Source: Deltaproteobacteria bacterium
GTDB taxonomy: Bacteria; Myxococcota_A; Polyangia; HGW-17; JAJRWW01
Reading direction: 5' to 3'
Assembly: GCA_029938605.1 (NCBI GenBank)
Contig: JAOZUO010000083.1
Span: forward strand, 1 to 34,580
Length of the DNA: 34,580 nucleotides
The notes beneath the pieces were generated by a model. That model did not search any database. It was given only the letters and a program-made list of their open reading frames with translations, and was not told where the DNA came from. Positions 7,477 through 13,694 of the stretch are shown here, one piece after another. Each line of letters starts with the position of its first letter. Position 1 is the first letter of the stretch. A program made the translations under genes and the position numbers.

Positions 7477-9162
7477 CTAGCGGCATTTCCAGCGGCCTAC
7501 TGTGATGGGCTGGGGCGCTCCGGGCACCGCGCTGGTTTGTTGGGGGGGGGTCCAGGAGACCAGGAATCCCTGTGGTGACGCCACCACGCCGCCAAGGCGG
7601 CCCACGGTGGCCAGGACCGCGGGGCTCGCGGCCAGGCGTCCATCCCGCTTGTATTCCACCGCCATGAGGCGGCGACCGGCCACGCCGCGCACCGCGGCCT
7701 CCAGGGCCACCACCACCAGGTGCCGTCGGGTGGGCACCAGCCACACCGGGCACAACCAGGCCGGCGTGCGGCCCACCCGGAAGGGCAGGTCCAGGTCCAC
7801 GGCCGGGCCAGCATACCGCCCCGAAGCGTCGAACCCCACCAACACCGCGCCGCCCCGACCGTCCGCCCGCCGCCCCACCGTCAGCGTGGTAAAACGTCGC
7901 GCTGTCCGGGCAATGACCGTGCACAGGGGATCCAACATCCCGTGTCCCCGACGCAACGCCACCCGGAGCGCCGGCCCCAGGGGGGCAGCCTGGGCGTCAA
8001 GCCGGGCGAAGTGCAGATGTTGCAAGGTGGTGACCGCCACCGCGTACCCACTGGGCCCGCCCCACAAAGCCGGCGAGCCATAAGCGCCGCCCAGGAGGTC
8101 GTCGGCCAGCAGCCGCACCCGGGACAAGGGGCGCCCGTGGTCGCGCGCGAATCGCAGCAGGGATACCCGGTGTCCCTGGTCGGCCACCGACAACCAGGCC
8201 GGCTGCGGAACCACGGCGAAGCGTCTGGGCGCTACCCGTCGGGCGTGGGCCAGCACCAGCCGGGCCGGACCCTGGCGCCGTAAATGGGATCCCAGGGGCT
8301 GCACCAGTTGGTCCCCGTCGCTGCCGTATAGCAGGATCGCGCCAGACGGAGCGCTCCGAACCACGAAGGGCTCACCGAGGTCCCAGTGAGTCACCTTCAC
8401 CCCGGTCTCCGTCACCGCTCCGGAGGCAAGCCCCTCGGGTGTGAGTCGCTGCAAGGCGATGGAGTCGGCGCCGCAGGTCGGAGTGGCCGCCGCGCAGTCC
8501 CGACGCCAGGCCACCATGGGTTCACCCCGCACCAGGGCCAGACTATGCGCCACCGCTCCGGCCCGCTGACCCACCACCTCCCGCTGGCCCCGGGCGAGGC
8601 AGGTATTGTAAGACGCCCCACCCCGGGCGCGGCCCCCCCCCGTAAGCTTTCTGTCCAGGTCCAAGACCGGGAGTCGGATCAGGGGCAACTTCGCCAGCGG
8701 ACTGCGCTCGAGGTGTAGTCCCAGCTTTCGCCGCGCCAGCACGGCCAGTCGATCCAGGGCGTCGAGCTGCTCGGCGGCCGGACCCCCGGGATCAAGGGCG
8801 TCTTCCATCTCATCGTTGATGGCGACAATGGCGACCAGGGCCTCACAGGCGCGGCGCCGCTCGCGATCCCGTCTATCCTGCGCAACCAGTCCCTCACCCC
8901 GGCCTCCGCGACAGGCGCGGCGGGCCGCGTGTTCCAGACGTCTCATCCCCAACCGTAGCCGACCGATAGCCCGCCTGGCCCGGGGACGTTGGCCGGCCAG
9001 GAGCCCCGCCAGGGCCTCTCCCTGGGCCAGGCGCACCCCAGTGGTTTCCAGGGAACCCGACGCCACAACTTCCGGAGTGCCAAAATTCACGAGGCGGGTA
9101 CGATCCCCGCAGCCCGCCAGGAGCATCACTGCCGAGAGCGCCAAAGGGAGCTCAAATCTCAT
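7477..9162 (-). CDS. large lipoprotein of unknown function
   Basis: 561 aa. The start is ATG 9162, because a compact lipoprotein signal follows at once: 17 residues ending LLAG, then Cys18. A longer frame from 9207 would add 15 non-signal residues. Residues about 45-150 are Arg/Ala/Leu-rich and helical. The rest alternates short beta-like stretches (for example AILLYGSDGDQLV and YAVAVTTLQHLHFARL), as in beta-propeller-like secreted proteins, but I recognise no named family. Two 9-base homopolymers lie inside the gene (C9 at 8633-8641 and G9 at 7542-7550 on the plus strand). The start codon has no clear Shine-Dalgarno, and a promoter lies directly upstream, suggesting a leaderless mRNA. Confidence 0.75.
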   Translation of the reverse strand: MRFELPLALSAVMLLAGCGDRTRLVNFGTPEVVASGSLETTGVRLAQGEALAGLLAGQRPRARRAIGRLRLGMRRLEHAARRACRGGRGEGLVAQDRRDRERRRACEALVAIVAINDEMEDALDPGGPAAEQLDALDRLAVLARRKLGLHLERSPLAKLPLIRLPVLDLDRKLTGGGRARGGASYNTCLARGQREVVGQRAGAVAHSLALVRGEPMVAWRRDCAAATPTCGADSIALQRLTPEGLASGAVTETGVKVTHWDLGEPFVVRSAPSGAILLYGSDGDQLVQPLGSHLRRQGPARLVLAHARRVAPRRFAVVPQPAWLSVADQGHRVSLLRFARDHGRPLSRVRLLADDLLGGAYGSPALWGGPSGYAVAVTTLQHLHFARLDAQAAPLGPALRVALRRGHGMLDPLCTVIARTARRFTTLTVGRRADGRGGAVLVGFDASGRYAGPAVDLDLPFRVGRTPAWLCPVWLVPTRRHLVVVALEAAVRGVAGRRLMAVEYKRDGRLAASPAVLATVGRLGGVVASPQGFLVSWTPPQQTSAVPGAPQPITVGRWKCR

Positions 9163-9168
9163 CCGCCA

Positions 9169-9198
9169 ATTGTGGCTCTGCCTGGCCAGCGGTGTCAA
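9169..9198 (-). promoter_or_regulatory. promoter directly abutting the lipoprotein start
   Basis: The minus strand has a perfect TTGACA (9198-9193), an 18-nt spacer and CACAAT (9174-9169). The ATG at 9162 is only 6 nt beyond the -10 box, so the expected start of transcription falls on or next to the start codon. Confidence 0.5.
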
Positions 9199-9249
9199 AC
9201 AGCCCACCGGAATCGAATCCGCAAATCACCCAGTCTTGACGAAACACTA

Positions 9250-9282
9250 TGTGGAAAACCTGTGGAAAACTCGTGGGAAACC
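9250..9282. repeat. three 11-bp direct repeats resembling DnaA boxes
   Basis: TGTGGAAAACC, TGTGGAAAACT and CGTGGGAAACC lie head to tail with an exact 11-bp period. TGTGGAAAA differs from the DnaA box complement TGTGGATAA at one base. The repeats lie in the 247-bp region between two divergent genes (lipoprotein at 9162, zinc-ribbon/GYF protein at 9410), where they could bind a regulator on one DNA face. Confidence 0.65.
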
Positions 9283-9409
9283 TTCTGGTTCGCCCAGAGC
9301 ACCACCCCAAAAAGATCCCCAGTCCCCCTCGGGTGGGCCGCGAGGTTGACTCTCCTGGTCACAGGGACTACACAAAGAGGACGGTAGAAAATGGAGGCCA
9401 AACCTCAAG

Positions 9410-10177
9410 GTGAGCCAACAGAATCTCTGTCCGCGCTGTAATAGCGTGATCCCACCCCTGGCCAGCGGGTGTGTGCATTGTGGCCCGCCCGCTGCGGTGG
9501 ACATGCGCTTCAATGTGGTCAAGGCGGGAGAGCCCTTCCACGCCGCTGCCAACGCGATGGCGCCGGTATCGGTCGGGTTGCCGGCGGACGTACTGACCAT
9601 CGGCGAGAGTGACCAGGTCTGGTACTGTCGCATTGGTGGCCAGAATGTTGGGCCAGTCACGGCGGAGGAGATCCGCGGAGCCTTTGCCAAAGGCCAGATC
9701 GACGGCCAGGCCTCCGTGGGCATCCAGGGAAAGCAGGATTGGTTCCCCATCCGCTCCCTACCTCAGTTTTCGGACCTCCTCACCGGCATCGGCCCCGCAC
9801 CCACCTCGCGGCCGCTGCCCCTGCAGACACCCGTTGCTGCGGACTTGCCGCTCCCCAATACGGCCCCCCAACGACCGGCGCCCGCGAACCGACCTCCCCT
9901 GGTCCGTCCGGCCAATACGGCCCCCGTAGCGCCCACCCCGGTAGCGAGCCCCAATCGGGACGACAAAACCGAGATCGTGCCTCCCCTACCTCCCCCGGGA
10001 CCGATGCCCGGCGCCCAGTACGCCACGCCGGTTCCGTCACGTAACCTTCCTCCGCCCATGGCGGTGCTCCAGGACGAGATCAGGCGCCTCCGACGCCTGG
10101 CCCTGATCCTGGGATTCGTAGCCGGTTCGCTCTTCATTGCCACCGCCGCCCTGCTGGGTCTCCTCGCCGCAGGCTAG
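9410..10177 (+). CDS. zinc-ribbon / GYF_2 / membrane-anchored protein
   Basis: 255 aa. Cys7, Cys10, Cys21 and Cys24 form a short zinc ribbon. Residues about 68-125 match the GYF_2 pattern: WYCRIGGQNVGPVTAEEIR, then GQIDGQASV and QDWFPI. A Pro/Ala-rich linker (about 130-215) leads to a C-terminal membrane segment (about 228-254). The protein is probably tail-anchored with its domains in the cytoplasm. GYF_2 domains are protein-interaction modules; no partner is known here. The start is GTG 9410; GGAGG at 9393-9397 is 12 nt upstream, slightly far. A 16-codon ORF (ATG 9391 to TAA 9441) with its own AGAGGA overlaps this start in another frame. Confidence 0.78.
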   Translation: MSQQNLCPRCNSVIPPLASGCVHCGPPAAVDMRFNVVKAGEPFHAAANAMAPVSVGLPADVLTIGESDQVWYCRIGGQNVGPVTAEEIRGAFAKGQIDGQASVGIQGKQDWFPIRSLPQFSDLLTGIGPAPTSRPLPLQTPVAADLPLPNTAPQRPAPANRPPLVRPANTAPVAPTPVASPNRDDKTEIVPPLPPPGPMPGAQYATPVPSRNLPPPMAVLQDEIRRLRRLALILGFVAGSLFIATAALLGLLAAG

Positions 10178-10182
10178 CTGAT

Positions 10183-10219
10183 ATGCTGTCCCCGGCCTAC
10201 GGGGGTTCGCATGTTTTTT
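10183..10219 (+). terminator. probable Rho-independent terminator
   Basis: A two-part stem, ATGC...GCAT enclosing CCCC...GGGG (10183-10212), is followed directly by G and a run of six T (10214-10219). It lies just after the stop codon of the zinc-ribbon/GYF gene and separates it from the sigma-factor operon. Confidence 0.55.
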
Positions 10220-10247
10220 GAAACCGATCCCATCTTTGCGGACTACT
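10220..10247 (+). promoter_or_regulatory. possible ECF-type (autoregulated) promoter
   Basis: GAAACC (10220-10225) is separated by 16 nt from ACTACT (10242-10247). The GAAAC-type -35 is typical of ECF-sigma promoters and lies just upstream of the sigma gene, as expected for autoregulation. The -10 is weak, so this is a suggestion only. Confidence 0.3.
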
Positions 10248-10275
10248 AGGTACCAGGAGCACACACACAGGTCTC

Positions 10276-10842
10276 ATGGCTGAGACAAGGATCACAGATG
10301 CCGACCTCTCTAGACGCTGCCGCCAGGGTGACCCCGAAGCGTGGCGGATTCTCATCCGTCGCTGTTCGCCCCTGGTGTACCGGGTGGCCCTGCGTATGGT
10401 CGCCGGGCCGGCGGAGGCCGAAGACGTGTGTCAGGAGGTGTTCATGAAAATTCACAGCGCCTTCGATACGTTCGATCCCACACGGCCCCTGTCACCCTGG
10501 GTGGGACGCATCACCTACAACACCTGCCTACGTAGGCTCAAGGGTGTGGCCCGGGCGGGCGTCCCCACGGAGCCGTCCCGTTTCGACTGGATGGAAGACG
10601 ACCGACAGCCCGGCCCCGAGGTCATGGCGGCACGGTCCGAGGCCGGAGATCTCCTGCTCGAAGCCATGGACCGGCTCGCCGCCCAGGATCGGGCGCTGCT
10701 CACCATGCGGTACCGGGAGGGGCTCTCGGACACAGAGGTGGCCGAAGCCACGGGGATGCCCGTAAACACTGTGAAGACGAGAATTTTTCGGGCGCGCAGA
10801 CTGCTCAAGAAACGGCTCGCACCCCAACTGAAGGACGAATAG
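10276..10842 (+). CDS. RNA polymerase sigma factor, sigma-70/ECF type
   Basis: 188 aa, the usual ECF length. Region 2 spans about residues 24-90, with the conserved AEDVCQEVFMKIH core recognition helix and the TRPLSPWVGRITYNTCLRRLK DNA-melting part. A short acidic linker follows, then region 4 (about 127-180) with LAAQDRALLTMRYREGLS and the helix-turn-helix VAEATGMPVNTVKTRIFRAR. It directs RNA polymerase to its own set of promoters. ATG 10276 is preceded by AGGAG at 10255-10259 (far) and a weak AGG nearer. The stop codon directly abuts the ATG of the next gene, a probable anti-sigma factor, so the two are translationally coupled. Confidence 0.93.
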   Translation: MAETRITDADLSRRCRQGDPEAWRILIRRCSPLVYRVALRMVAGPAEAEDVCQEVFMKIHSAFDTFDPTRPLSPWVGRITYNTCLRRLKGVARAGVPTEPSRFDWMEDDRQPGPEVMAARSEAGDLLLEAMDRLAAQDRALLTMRYREGLSDTEVAEATGMPVNTVKTRIFRARRLLKKRLAPQLKDE

Positions 10843-11376
10843 ATGCGACGGCCGGACGAATCAAACGATCTCAATGCGCTGAGCGAGTCCGAGCAACTCG
10901 AGATCCTGGTGGAGTCCTACCTCGACGGGCTGCTCTCCCCCGAGGAGACGGCTCTGTTCGAGCGACGGCTCCTGGAGCCGGCCGTGGCCGAAGCCTTTCG
11001 GGAAGCGCTGATGCTCCGCGCGCTCCTGGCCAACATGCCCCCGGATCAACCGCCACAAGAGCTGGTGGCTGCTCTGGAGGCGGCGCTGGTGGCGGACGTG
11101 CGCCTGGCACGAAAAGCCGCGCGGATGCCGCGACTCCGGGCAGCCCTGTCGGGCATGAGCTGGATGGTTCGAGGGCCGGCCCAGGCCATTGGGGCCGCCG
11201 GCACCTCCTCGGGTGAGCTGGGAAGTCCCCTACGCGATGGACTGTCCACCATGCGATACGCCCTGGGCCCCCTGGCTGCAGGTGGAGGAGTACGCGCCAA
11301 ACAGGACCGGGCTCGGCCCTGGTGGCGACGCGCCCTTGCCCGTGGACTCCGCCGCAAAGCGAAGGAGGGCAGGTAG
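10843..11376 (+). CDS. probable anti-sigma factor (degenerate, no zinc motif)
   Basis: 177 aa, ATG directly after the TAG of the sigma gene. The N-terminus (about residues 17-60: LVESYLDGLLSPEETALFERRLLEP) has the helical pattern of anti-sigma N-terminal domains, where LDGxLSPEE is very common, but the His-Cys-Cys zinc ligands of ZAS domains are absent. The rest is Arg/Ala/Gly-rich, ends in a strongly basic tail, and has no clear membrane segment. The role rests on position plus this motif and is an inference. The following DUF2953 gene starts 4 bp after its stop, with GAAGGAGGG inside this gene's 3' end. Confidence 0.6.
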   Translation: MRRPDESNDLNALSESEQLEILVESYLDGLLSPEETALFERRLLEPAVAEAFREALMLRALLANMPPDQPPQELVAALEAALVADVRLARKAARMPRLRAALSGMSWMVRGPAQAIGAAGTSSGELGSPLRDGLSTMRYALGPLAAGGGVRAKQDRARPWWRRALARGLRRKAKEGR

Positions 11377-11380
11377 CCCC

Positions 11381-12058
11381 ATGCTGTCCCTGATTCACTC
11401 CACCGCCACCGTCGTGGTCTTTGCCTCGGCGATATCCACCGCGGGCCTGGTGCTGATGTGGATCGCCGTTGGGTTGGGGGCTGTGCTCGCTCTGCTCGTG
11501 CTGGTTCCCATCCACGTGCGGGCCAACGGCGGAATAGACGACCTGGACCTCACGGGCCAGGCTCAAATCCGTTGGGCATGGGGGGTGATCTCGCTGCGGA
11601 TGACCCGGGAACGGGGCACCACTATCCACCTCCTCGGTCTACGGATCTGGACCCTGGGCCAAGGAGGACTCGACGATAAGCCCCGTGAAAAACCCAAAGC
11701 CCCGAAGAAACGGGCCAAAGGGTGGTTCCCGTGGTTGGTCCAGCACCGCCACACCGGGCTGCGGTTCGTGAAACGACTGATCCATACCCTACGATTGCAA
11801 ATCCATTTACAGGGTGTGGTGGGCCTGGATGATCCCACCGCCACGGCCCTGATGAACAGAATGCTATGGGAGCTCAACCGCGCCTCTCCGTCGCTCCGCT
11901 TGCAGGTGGAACCGGATTGGTTGGACGAGCGGGTACAGCTCGACGGCAGCCTGACTGCGCGGATCTGGCTGGCGCATATGGGCTTGGTGCTACTGGGCGG
12001 ACTGATCCACCGTGATACGAGACAAATGATACGCACCGTTCCACGCGCGGCACGGTGA
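11381..12058 (+). CDS. DUF2953 family membrane protein (YtfI-like)
   Basis: 225 aa from ATG 11381, chosen because GAAGGAGGG (11361-11369) precedes it; a longer open frame from 11189 would overlap the previous gene. Two N-terminal hydrophobic stretches (about residues 8-45) are followed by a basic region and the DUF2953-like core, in which VGLDDPTATALMNRMLWEL corresponds to the conserved GxxDPxxT block. In Bacillus the DUF2953 gene ytfI sits directly before ytfJ (GerW), exactly as here, which supports the assignment. Molecular function is unknown. The stop codon at 12056-12058 overlaps the ribosome-binding site GAGGAGG of the next gene. Confidence 0.75.
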   Translation: MLSLIHSTATVVVFASAISTAGLVLMWIAVGLGAVLALLVLVPIHVRANGGIDDLDLTGQAQIRWAWGVISLRMTRERGTTIHLLGLRIWTLGQGGLDDKPREKPKAPKKRAKGWFPWLVQHRHTGLRFVKRLIHTLRLQIHLQGVVGLDDPTATALMNRMLWELNRASPSLRLQVEPDWLDERVQLDGSLTARIWLAHMGLVLLGGLIHRDTRQMIRTVPRAAR

Positions 12059-12069
12059 GGAGGACAACG

Positions 12070-12366
12070 ATGAAAGACTTCAGGGAAATCTTTGCAGCAG
12101 TGAGTGACCGTGTGGCCAGCCTGGCCAAGAGCAACGCAGTGGTGGCCAAGCCCATCTCCGTGGGAGACCGGCACGTCATCCCCCTATGCGAGCTGAGCGT
12201 TGGCTTCGGAGGAGGAGGAGGCGTCGGTGAGGGCGAAGCGATCAAGCCCGGGGACGATCTGATGACCGGCTCGGGTGGAGGCGCCGGTGGAGCGGCCAAG
12301 GCCACTCCGGTGGCAGTGGTGGTGATCGAAAACGGCAAGGTGCATATCCAGCACCTGGGACAGTAG
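12070..12366 (+). CDS. GerW/YtfJ family protein (first of two)
   Basis: 98 aa from ATG 12070; GAGGAGG at 12057-12063 is 6 nt upstream. It shows the YtfJ pattern: an N-terminal helix (MKDFREIFAAVSDRVASLA), the VVAKPISVGDRHVIPLCELSVGFG beta region, a Gly-rich loop (GGGGGVGEGEA, then SGGGAGGAA) and a final AVVVIENGKVHIQHL strand. In Bacillus this family is a spore protein needed for germination, but members also occur in non-sporulating bacteria, where the role is unknown. No signal peptide is present, so it is cytoplasmic. It is followed 10 bp later by a longer paralogue. Confidence 0.85.
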   Translation: MKDFREIFAAVSDRVASLAKSNAVVAKPISVGDRHVIPLCELSVGFGGGGGVGEGEAIKPGDDLMTGSGGGAGGAAKATPVAVVVIENGKVHIQHLGQ

Positions 12367-12376
12367 GAGAGCACAC

Positions 12377-12793
12377 ATGCAACACGTAAAAGAGCTACTG
12401 GACCTGGTAATCGGCAAGTTGGAGACCGTGGCCCAAAGCGACGCCGTGGTGGGTGAGCCCATCGAGCTGGGCGGGGTCACCCTGGTGCCCCTCACGCGAA
12501 TCAACCTGGGCTTCGGCGTAGGGGGAGGGGAGGGTGAGGGGCAGGGGTTCGGACCCGGTCCACACGGCCCAAAAAAGCGGGTGGGCGGTGCCCAGGGCAA
12601 GGGCGTCGGCGGCGGCACAGGCGGCGCGGCCAAGGTCCGGCCCGTGGGGGTGGCGATCTTCAGCGCCGATGGCGTGGAGATCCTGCCCATCAAGGACAAA
12701 AAGGGGCTGATGGACCGGCTCTTCGACAAGATCCCCGAATTGGTGGAGATGGTCAAAGAGGCCACCGAAGGCATGGACAAGTCGACCAACTGA
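12377..12793 (+). CDS. GerW/YtfJ family protein (second of two)
   Basis: 138 aa from ATG 12377, with TAGGAGAG just upstream overlapping the stop of the first copy. The core matches the family well: VVGEPIELGGVTLVPLTRIN, then LGFGVGGGEGEG, a second Gly-rich stretch and VGVAIFSADGVEILPI. It differs from its neighbour by a longer Gly/Pro loop (about residues 58-85) and a C-terminal helical extension of about 30 residues (KDKKGLMDRLFDKIPELVEM). The two may form a hetero-oligomer (inference). Its stop codon lies inside the first unit of a 12-bp tandem repeat. Confidence 0.85.
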   Translation: MQHVKELLDLVIGKLETVAQSDAVVGEPIELGGVTLVPLTRINLGFGVGGGEGEGQGFGPGPHGPKKRVGGAQGKGVGGGTGGAAKVRPVGVAIFSADGVEILPIKDKKGLMDRLFDKIPELVEMVKEATEGMDKSTN

Positions 12794-12834
12794 CCGGCCA
12801 ACTGACTGGTTAACTGGCTGGTTAACTGGCTGGC
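12788..12834. repeat. 12-bp tandem repeat, four units, spanning a stop codon
   Basis: Units AACTGACCGGCC, AACTGACTGGTT, AACTGGCTGGTT and AACTGGCTGGC follow one another. The TGA stop of the second GerW gene (12791-12793) is inside unit 1. The stretch lies between convergent genes. Confidence 0.75.
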
Positions 12835-12849
12835 GAGTCCGCCGGATTC

Positions 12850-13323
12850 TCAGTCAGTGAGGGCGACTACCCGCCAGCGATCCTTTTCGGGCGCCAACAC
12901 AACGATGAGCCCACCCCGACGAAACCGCCCGAAGGCGACCACCAGATCCTTGCCGTGCAGCTTCAACCGAGCCGGCGGCGGACCGAAGATCCGCCGGGCC
13001 TGCGCCAACGTCAGCACCGCCACCTTTCGCAACCGCCTGCGGACCTTCATCCGGGCCAGGACCTGACGCAACCGCTTGAGTACGGCTTTTTCCCCCTTCA
13101 CCTGGTGACCGTCGAAGTCCACGGTGGCCGCGCACAAGGGCGCCGCGGTCTTCAGATCGCGATCCACCAGCGCCCTCAGGAAAGTCTTGGCCACCAACAC
13201 CGCGAGCAGGGGGATCTTCTTCGGTGCAACCCGGGGCCCGGCGGCCCGGGCATGGTCACCCGAGGTTGTCACACCGCCCACCGCGACCACCGCGACCACC
13301 ATTGAGAACAAGATGCGTTTCAT
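12850..13323 (-). CDS. secreted NTF2/SnoaL-like small protein
   Basis: 157 aa from ATG 13323 (a TTG 12 nt upstream in frame is possible). A signal peptide with a hydrophobic core (MVVAVVAVGGV) ends at ARA-A near residue 28. The mature part has the feel of an NTF2-like fold: a helix (LVAKTFLRALVDRDLKTAAPLC), VDFDGHQVKG, a basic helix, then strands DLVVAFGRF, GLIVVLAPE and DRWRVVALTD. Such domains serve as enzymes or small-ligand binders; no catalytic residues could be assigned. It is convergent with the GerW operon. GGGGGG lies just before the ATG and may act as the ribosome-binding site. Confidence 0.6.
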   Translation of the reverse strand: MKRILFSMVVAVVAVGGVTTSGDHARAAGPRVAPKKIPLLAVLVAKTFLRALVDRDLKTAAPLCAATVDFDGHQVKGEKAVLKRLRQVLARMKVRRRLRKVAVLTLAQARRIFGPPPARLKLHGKDLVVAFGRFRRGGLIVVLAPEKDRWRVVALTD

Positions 13324-13335
13324 CGTACCCCCCAA

Positions 13336-13364
13336 TTGTTACTTTCCGTACCTCCCGTGGTCAA
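13336..13364 (-). promoter_or_regulatory. possible promoter of the NTF2-like gene
   Basis: The minus strand has TTGACC (13364-13359), a 17-nt spacer and TAACAA (13341-13336). Transcription would start near 13329, leaving a leader of only about 6 nt before ATG 13323. Confidence 0.35.
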
Positions 13365-13416
13365 CCTAAGGACCCGCTCGGATATTAGTTGTCCAGTGCA
13401 GGGCGTCGAGGCGCCC

Positions 13417-13479
13417 GGCTCGCGAGGCACGACGAGGCGCATACTTATTGATATGCAACGAGAAGTAACGAAGCGAGCC
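13417..13479. repeat. inverted-repeat intergenic element, copy B
   Basis: A 63-bp element is bounded by the perfect inverted repeat GGCTCGC (13417-13423) and GCGAGCC (13473-13479). In the middle is a CGACGAGG block followed by the partial palindrome GCATACTTATTGATATGC (13439-13456). The end sequences, the CGACGAGG block and the central palindrome correspond to copy A at 7279-7398 read on the minus strand. Confidence 0.6.
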
Positions 13480-13560
13480 AGCGATGCATCGGCGGCTTGA
13501 GTGATCAAGTAATATTCGATCGGGTCCTAAGGCGATATCCTCGGCTTCCTACGAATTAAT

Positions 13561-13590
13561 TTGAACCCTTTCCCGTCCAGGGCCTATGAT
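13561..13590 (+). promoter_or_regulatory. promoter of the phosphatase-superfamily operon
   Basis: TTGAAC (13561-13566), an 18-nt spacer and TATGAT (13585-13590). Transcription would start near 13597 and give a leader of about 98 nt that contains the 17-bp direct repeat. Confidence 0.5.
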
Positions 13591-13606
13591 CCCAGCCCAC
13601 CGGCAT

Positions 13607-13640
13607 AGTACCATCCGGGCCCGAGTACCATCCGGGCCCG
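13607..13640. repeat. 17-bp perfect direct repeat in the operon leader
   Basis: AGTACCATCCGGGCCCG occurs twice head to tail (13607-13623 and 13624-13640). It lies between the predicted transcription start and ATG 13695. Each unit contains the palindrome CGGGCCCG. Confidence 0.75.
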
Positions 13641-13694
13641 GGTTGCCGTACTGCCAAAAGTGATGCCATTTACGATACCAATAGCGATGCCCCT

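Larger units (their letters stand above)
13365..13694. other. 330-bp intergenic region with repeats and a promoter
   Basis: There is no gene here. From left to right it holds the inverted-repeat element copy B (13417-13479), a plus-strand promoter (13561-13590) and a 17-bp direct repeat (13607-13640). No clear Shine-Dalgarno precedes ATG 13695. Confidence 0.6.

Noticed and set aside
9250-9282. Replication origin
   Set aside because: Only three DnaA-like sites, no AT-rich unwinding region and no dnaA, dnaN or parAB genes nearby.
11189-11380. Longer N-terminus for the DUF2953 protein
   Set aside because: It would overlap the anti-sigma gene by about 190 bp, and a strong ribosome-binding site precedes ATG 11381 instead.
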